Source of the DNA: an uncultured Porphyromonadaceae bacterium
GTDB taxonomy: Bacteria; Bacteroidota; Bacteroidia; Bacteroidales; Muribaculaceae
NCBI GenBank assembly: GCA_947177595.1
Contig: CAMWUZ010000060.1
Location: forward strand, 1 to 8,682
Length of the DNA stretch: 8,682 nt
Direction of reading: 5' to 3'
Below the pieces are notes generated by a model. That model was not told the DNA's origin, made no database searches, and worked only from the letters and a program-made list of their open reading frames with translations. Each line of letters begins with the position of its first letter. Position 1 is the stretch's first letter. Positions 7,292 to 8,682 of this stretch are shown one piece after another. The position numbers and the translations under genes are program-made.

Positions 7292-8664
7292 AACCGAATG
7301 TTTATTTCATAGGCGCCGGCGGTATTGGAATGGCTGCGCTCGAAAGATACCTTATTGCGAAAGGTCACGAAGTGGCGGGTTACGACCGAACGGAAACAGA
7401 TCTCACCAAGGCTCTTGCTGCCGAGGGCGTCGCTATATCGTTTGACGGTTCACCTGAGAGTATCCCTGCAAATTTCACCGATCCTGCCACTACTCTGGTG
7501 GTTTACACTCCGGCGGTGCCGGAGTCGCTGCCGCTTTTCAAATGGTTTAGAGACAACGGGTTCGAGATTGTGAAGCGCGCCAAGCTGCTCGGCGAAATCA
7601 CCCGCATGAGCAAGGGATTGTGTTTTGCCGGTACTCACGGAAAAACCACAACATCTTCAATGGCGGCACATCTCCTACACAATTCACCGGCGGGATGCAG
7701 CGCGTTTCTCGGCGGAGTATTGAGAAACTACGGCACAAATTTTCTGCTCAGTGACTCTTCACATTACACCGTGATAGAGGCAGACGAATATGACCGGTCG
7801 TTTCATCACCTGTCACCATATATAGCGGTCATCACGGCTACCGATCCTGACCATCTTGACATTTACGGCACGGAAGAGGCATATCTTGAAAGTTTTGCGA
7901 AATTCACGGAGCTTATCCGCCCTGATGGTGCCCTTATCATACATACCGGGCTAAAACTCAAGCCAAAAGTGCAGCCGGGAGTGAAAACATTCACTTATTC
8001 GCGCGATAAAGGTGATTTCCATGCCGAAAATATCAGACGTGGAAACGGCACCATAGTTTTCGACTGTGTTACTCCTGAAGGTACTATCCGTGACATTGAA
8101 CTTGGAGTGCCGGTGGAGATAAATATTGAAAACGCCATCGCTGCTATAGCGGCAGTAACCGTTGCCGGGGAGGCAGACGCGGATTCAGTGCGCAATGCCA
8201 TGGCATCTTTCATGGGACCGAAACGCCGCTTCGAGTTCTATCTGCGCGAGCCTGGATCACAGGGTAGGGCTATAATAGATGACTATGCCCATCATCCGGA
8301 TGAACTCAAGGCATCTATAAGTTCCGTGAAGTCACTTTATCCCGATAGAAAACTCACCGTGGCTTTTCAGCCGCATCTCTATTCGCGGACCCGTGATTTT
8401 GCCGGAGATTTCGCCGATGCACTGTCACTTGCCGATGAGGTGATTCTGCTGGACATTTATCCTGCACGCGAGGAACCTATACCAGGAGTAACATCAAAAA
8501 TCATTTTTGACAGGATTAAAACACCGGCAAAAATGATGATTTCAAAACAAGAGTTGACAGACACCGTAAAAAAATGTAACTTTGAAATTCTTTTGACAGC
8601 CGGAGCGGGAGACATGAGCGAAATGCTTCCGGAGATGGTCAGGGAAGTTGAAAAAGCTAAATGA
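7288..8664 (+). CDS. murC: UDP-MurNAc:L-alanine ligase (MurC)
   Basis: MurC is the first Mur ligase of the pathway. It joins L-alanine to UDP-MurNAc with ATP in the cytoplasm. The 458 residues include an N-terminal nucleotide-binding loop, GAGGIGM at 9-15, which recognises the UDP-sugar. The P-loop is GTHGKTTT at 115-122; the histidine in place of asparagine is typical of MurC. EADEYDRSF follows at 164-172 and DHLDIYGT near 190-197. The C-terminal domain starts near GPKRRFEFY and contains DDYAHHP at 331-337, QPHLYSRT and TAGAGDM. YAHHP and QPHLYSR mark MurC or its relative Mpl; the dcw position and normal length favour MurC. The ATG lies within the end of murG (ATGA), and the end of murC overlaps the next gene in the same way. 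A possible promoter lies inside the last 40 codons. Confidence 0.96.
   Translation: MKPNVYFIGAGGIGMAALERYLIAKGHEVAGYDRTETDLTKALAAEGVAISFDGSPESIPANFTDPATTLVVYTPAVPESLPLFKWFRDNGFEIVKRAKLLGEITRMSKGLCFAGTHGKTTTSSMAAHLLHNSPAGCSAFLGGVLRNYGTNFLLSDSSHYTVIEADEYDRSFHHLSPYIAVITATDPDHLDIYGTEEAYLESFAKFTELIRPDGALIIHTGLKLKPKVQPGVKTFTYSRDKGDFHAENIRRGNGTIVFDCVTPEGTIRDIELGVPVEINIENAIAAIAAVTVAGEADADSVRNAMASFMGPKRRFEFYLREPGSQGRAIIDDYAHHPDELKASISSVKSLYPDRKLTVAFQPHLYSRTRDFAGDFADALSLADEVILLDIYPAREEPIPGVTSKIIFDRIKTPAKMMISKQELTDTVKKCNFEILLTAGAGDMSEMLPEMVREVEKAK
8553..8584 (+). promoter_or_regulatory. Candidate Bacteroidota promoter inside murC, reading toward ftsQ
   Basis: GTTG at 8553-8556 and TAACTTTG at 8577-8584 are separated by 20 bp. 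This matches the primary sigma factor consensus known for Bacteroidota (TTTG or TTG near -33, about 19-21 bp, TAnnTTTG near -7), with the -7 element exact. The upstream part also reads TTGACA, and a run of seven A (8568-8574) lies in the spacer. Transcription would start near 8588-8592, about 70 bases before the ftsQ start. It lies within coding sequence, so a chance match is possible. By eye I found only two other TAnnTTTG sites on this strand, and neither has a well-spaced upstream element. Confidence 0.42.
8661..8664 (+). other. murC/ftsQ ATGA start-stop overlap
   Basis: The ATG at 8661 overlaps the murC TGA at 8662-8664, repeating the murG/murC arrangement. It supports the start chosen for the truncated downstream gene and suggests translational coupling to murC. 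Confidence 0.65.
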
Positions 8665-8682
8665 AGAAAAACGGGACAGCAC
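8661..8682 (+). CDS. ftsQ: Start of the next gene, probably ftsQ (5' fragment only)
   Basis: An ATG at 8661 overlaps the murC stop as ATGA and opens a frame reading MKKNGTA to the window edge. Seven codons are too few to identify a protein. The assignment rests on position: in Bacteroidota dcw clusters murC is normally followed by ftsQ, then ftsA and ftsZ. A short, lysine-rich cytoplasmic start also suits the single-pass divisome protein FtsQ. There is no Shine-Dalgarno sequence, but the same 4-bp overlap is used at murG/murC, which supports this start codon. Confidence 0.65.

Noticed and set aside
7507..7525. Perfect 8-bp inverted repeat with a 3-base loop (ACTCCGGC / GCCGGAGT) inside murC
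   Set aside because: About one such short hairpin is expected by chance in a window of this size. No T-run follows at once, and it lies in mid-gene, so it is not called as a terminator.
8568..8574. A7 run in murC in the frame A AAA AAA, a possible -1 slippery site
   Set aside because: A -1 shift here reads one Met and then a stop, giving only a MurC lacking its last 29 residues. No stimulatory structure is evident, and two adjacent Lys codons explain the run.

Overview
The window is a stretch of a dcw (division and cell wall) cluster from a member of the Bacteroidota, most likely order Bacteroidales. The evidence is the gene order ftsI-murE-mraY-murD-ftsW-murG-murC-ftsQ with no murF or ddl, a PASTA domain on the FtsI-type transpeptidase, almost no Shine-Dalgarno sequences before the start codons, and a Bacteroidota-style promoter motif near the right end. 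G+C looks roughly balanced by eye, which would suit a gut Bacteroidales such as Muribaculaceae. That family-level placement is only a guess.

Layout: the 3' end of ftsI (1-728, 5' end outside the window) is followed by murE (756-2213), mraY (2226-3488), murD (3491-4840), ftsW (4862-6169), murG (6182-7291), murC (7288-8664) and the first seven codons of a gene that is almost certainly ftsQ (8661 to the window end). All genes are on the + strand. Gaps are 27, 12, 2, 21 and 12 bp, and the last two junctions are 4-bp ATGA overlaps. No stretch over 30 bp lacks a gene, and I see no terminator, RNA gene, repeat array or mobile element. The arrangement is that of one continuous operon.

How the genes work together: MurC, MurD and MurE add L-Ala, D-Glu and diaminopimelate in turn to UDP-MurNAc in the cytoplasm. 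MurF, encoded elsewhere, would finish the pentapeptide. MraY moves the product onto undecaprenyl phosphate (lipid I), and MurG adds GlcNAc (lipid II). FtsW polymerises lipid II at the division site and FtsI cross-links it. FtsQ would belong to the divisome scaffold linking this enzyme pair to FtsA/FtsZ.

This is a conserved housekeeping region. I found no evidence of an undescribed system. The observation most worth testing is a well-formed candidate promoter inside the 3' end of murC (8553-8584), which could give ftsQ and the genes after it their own transcription.
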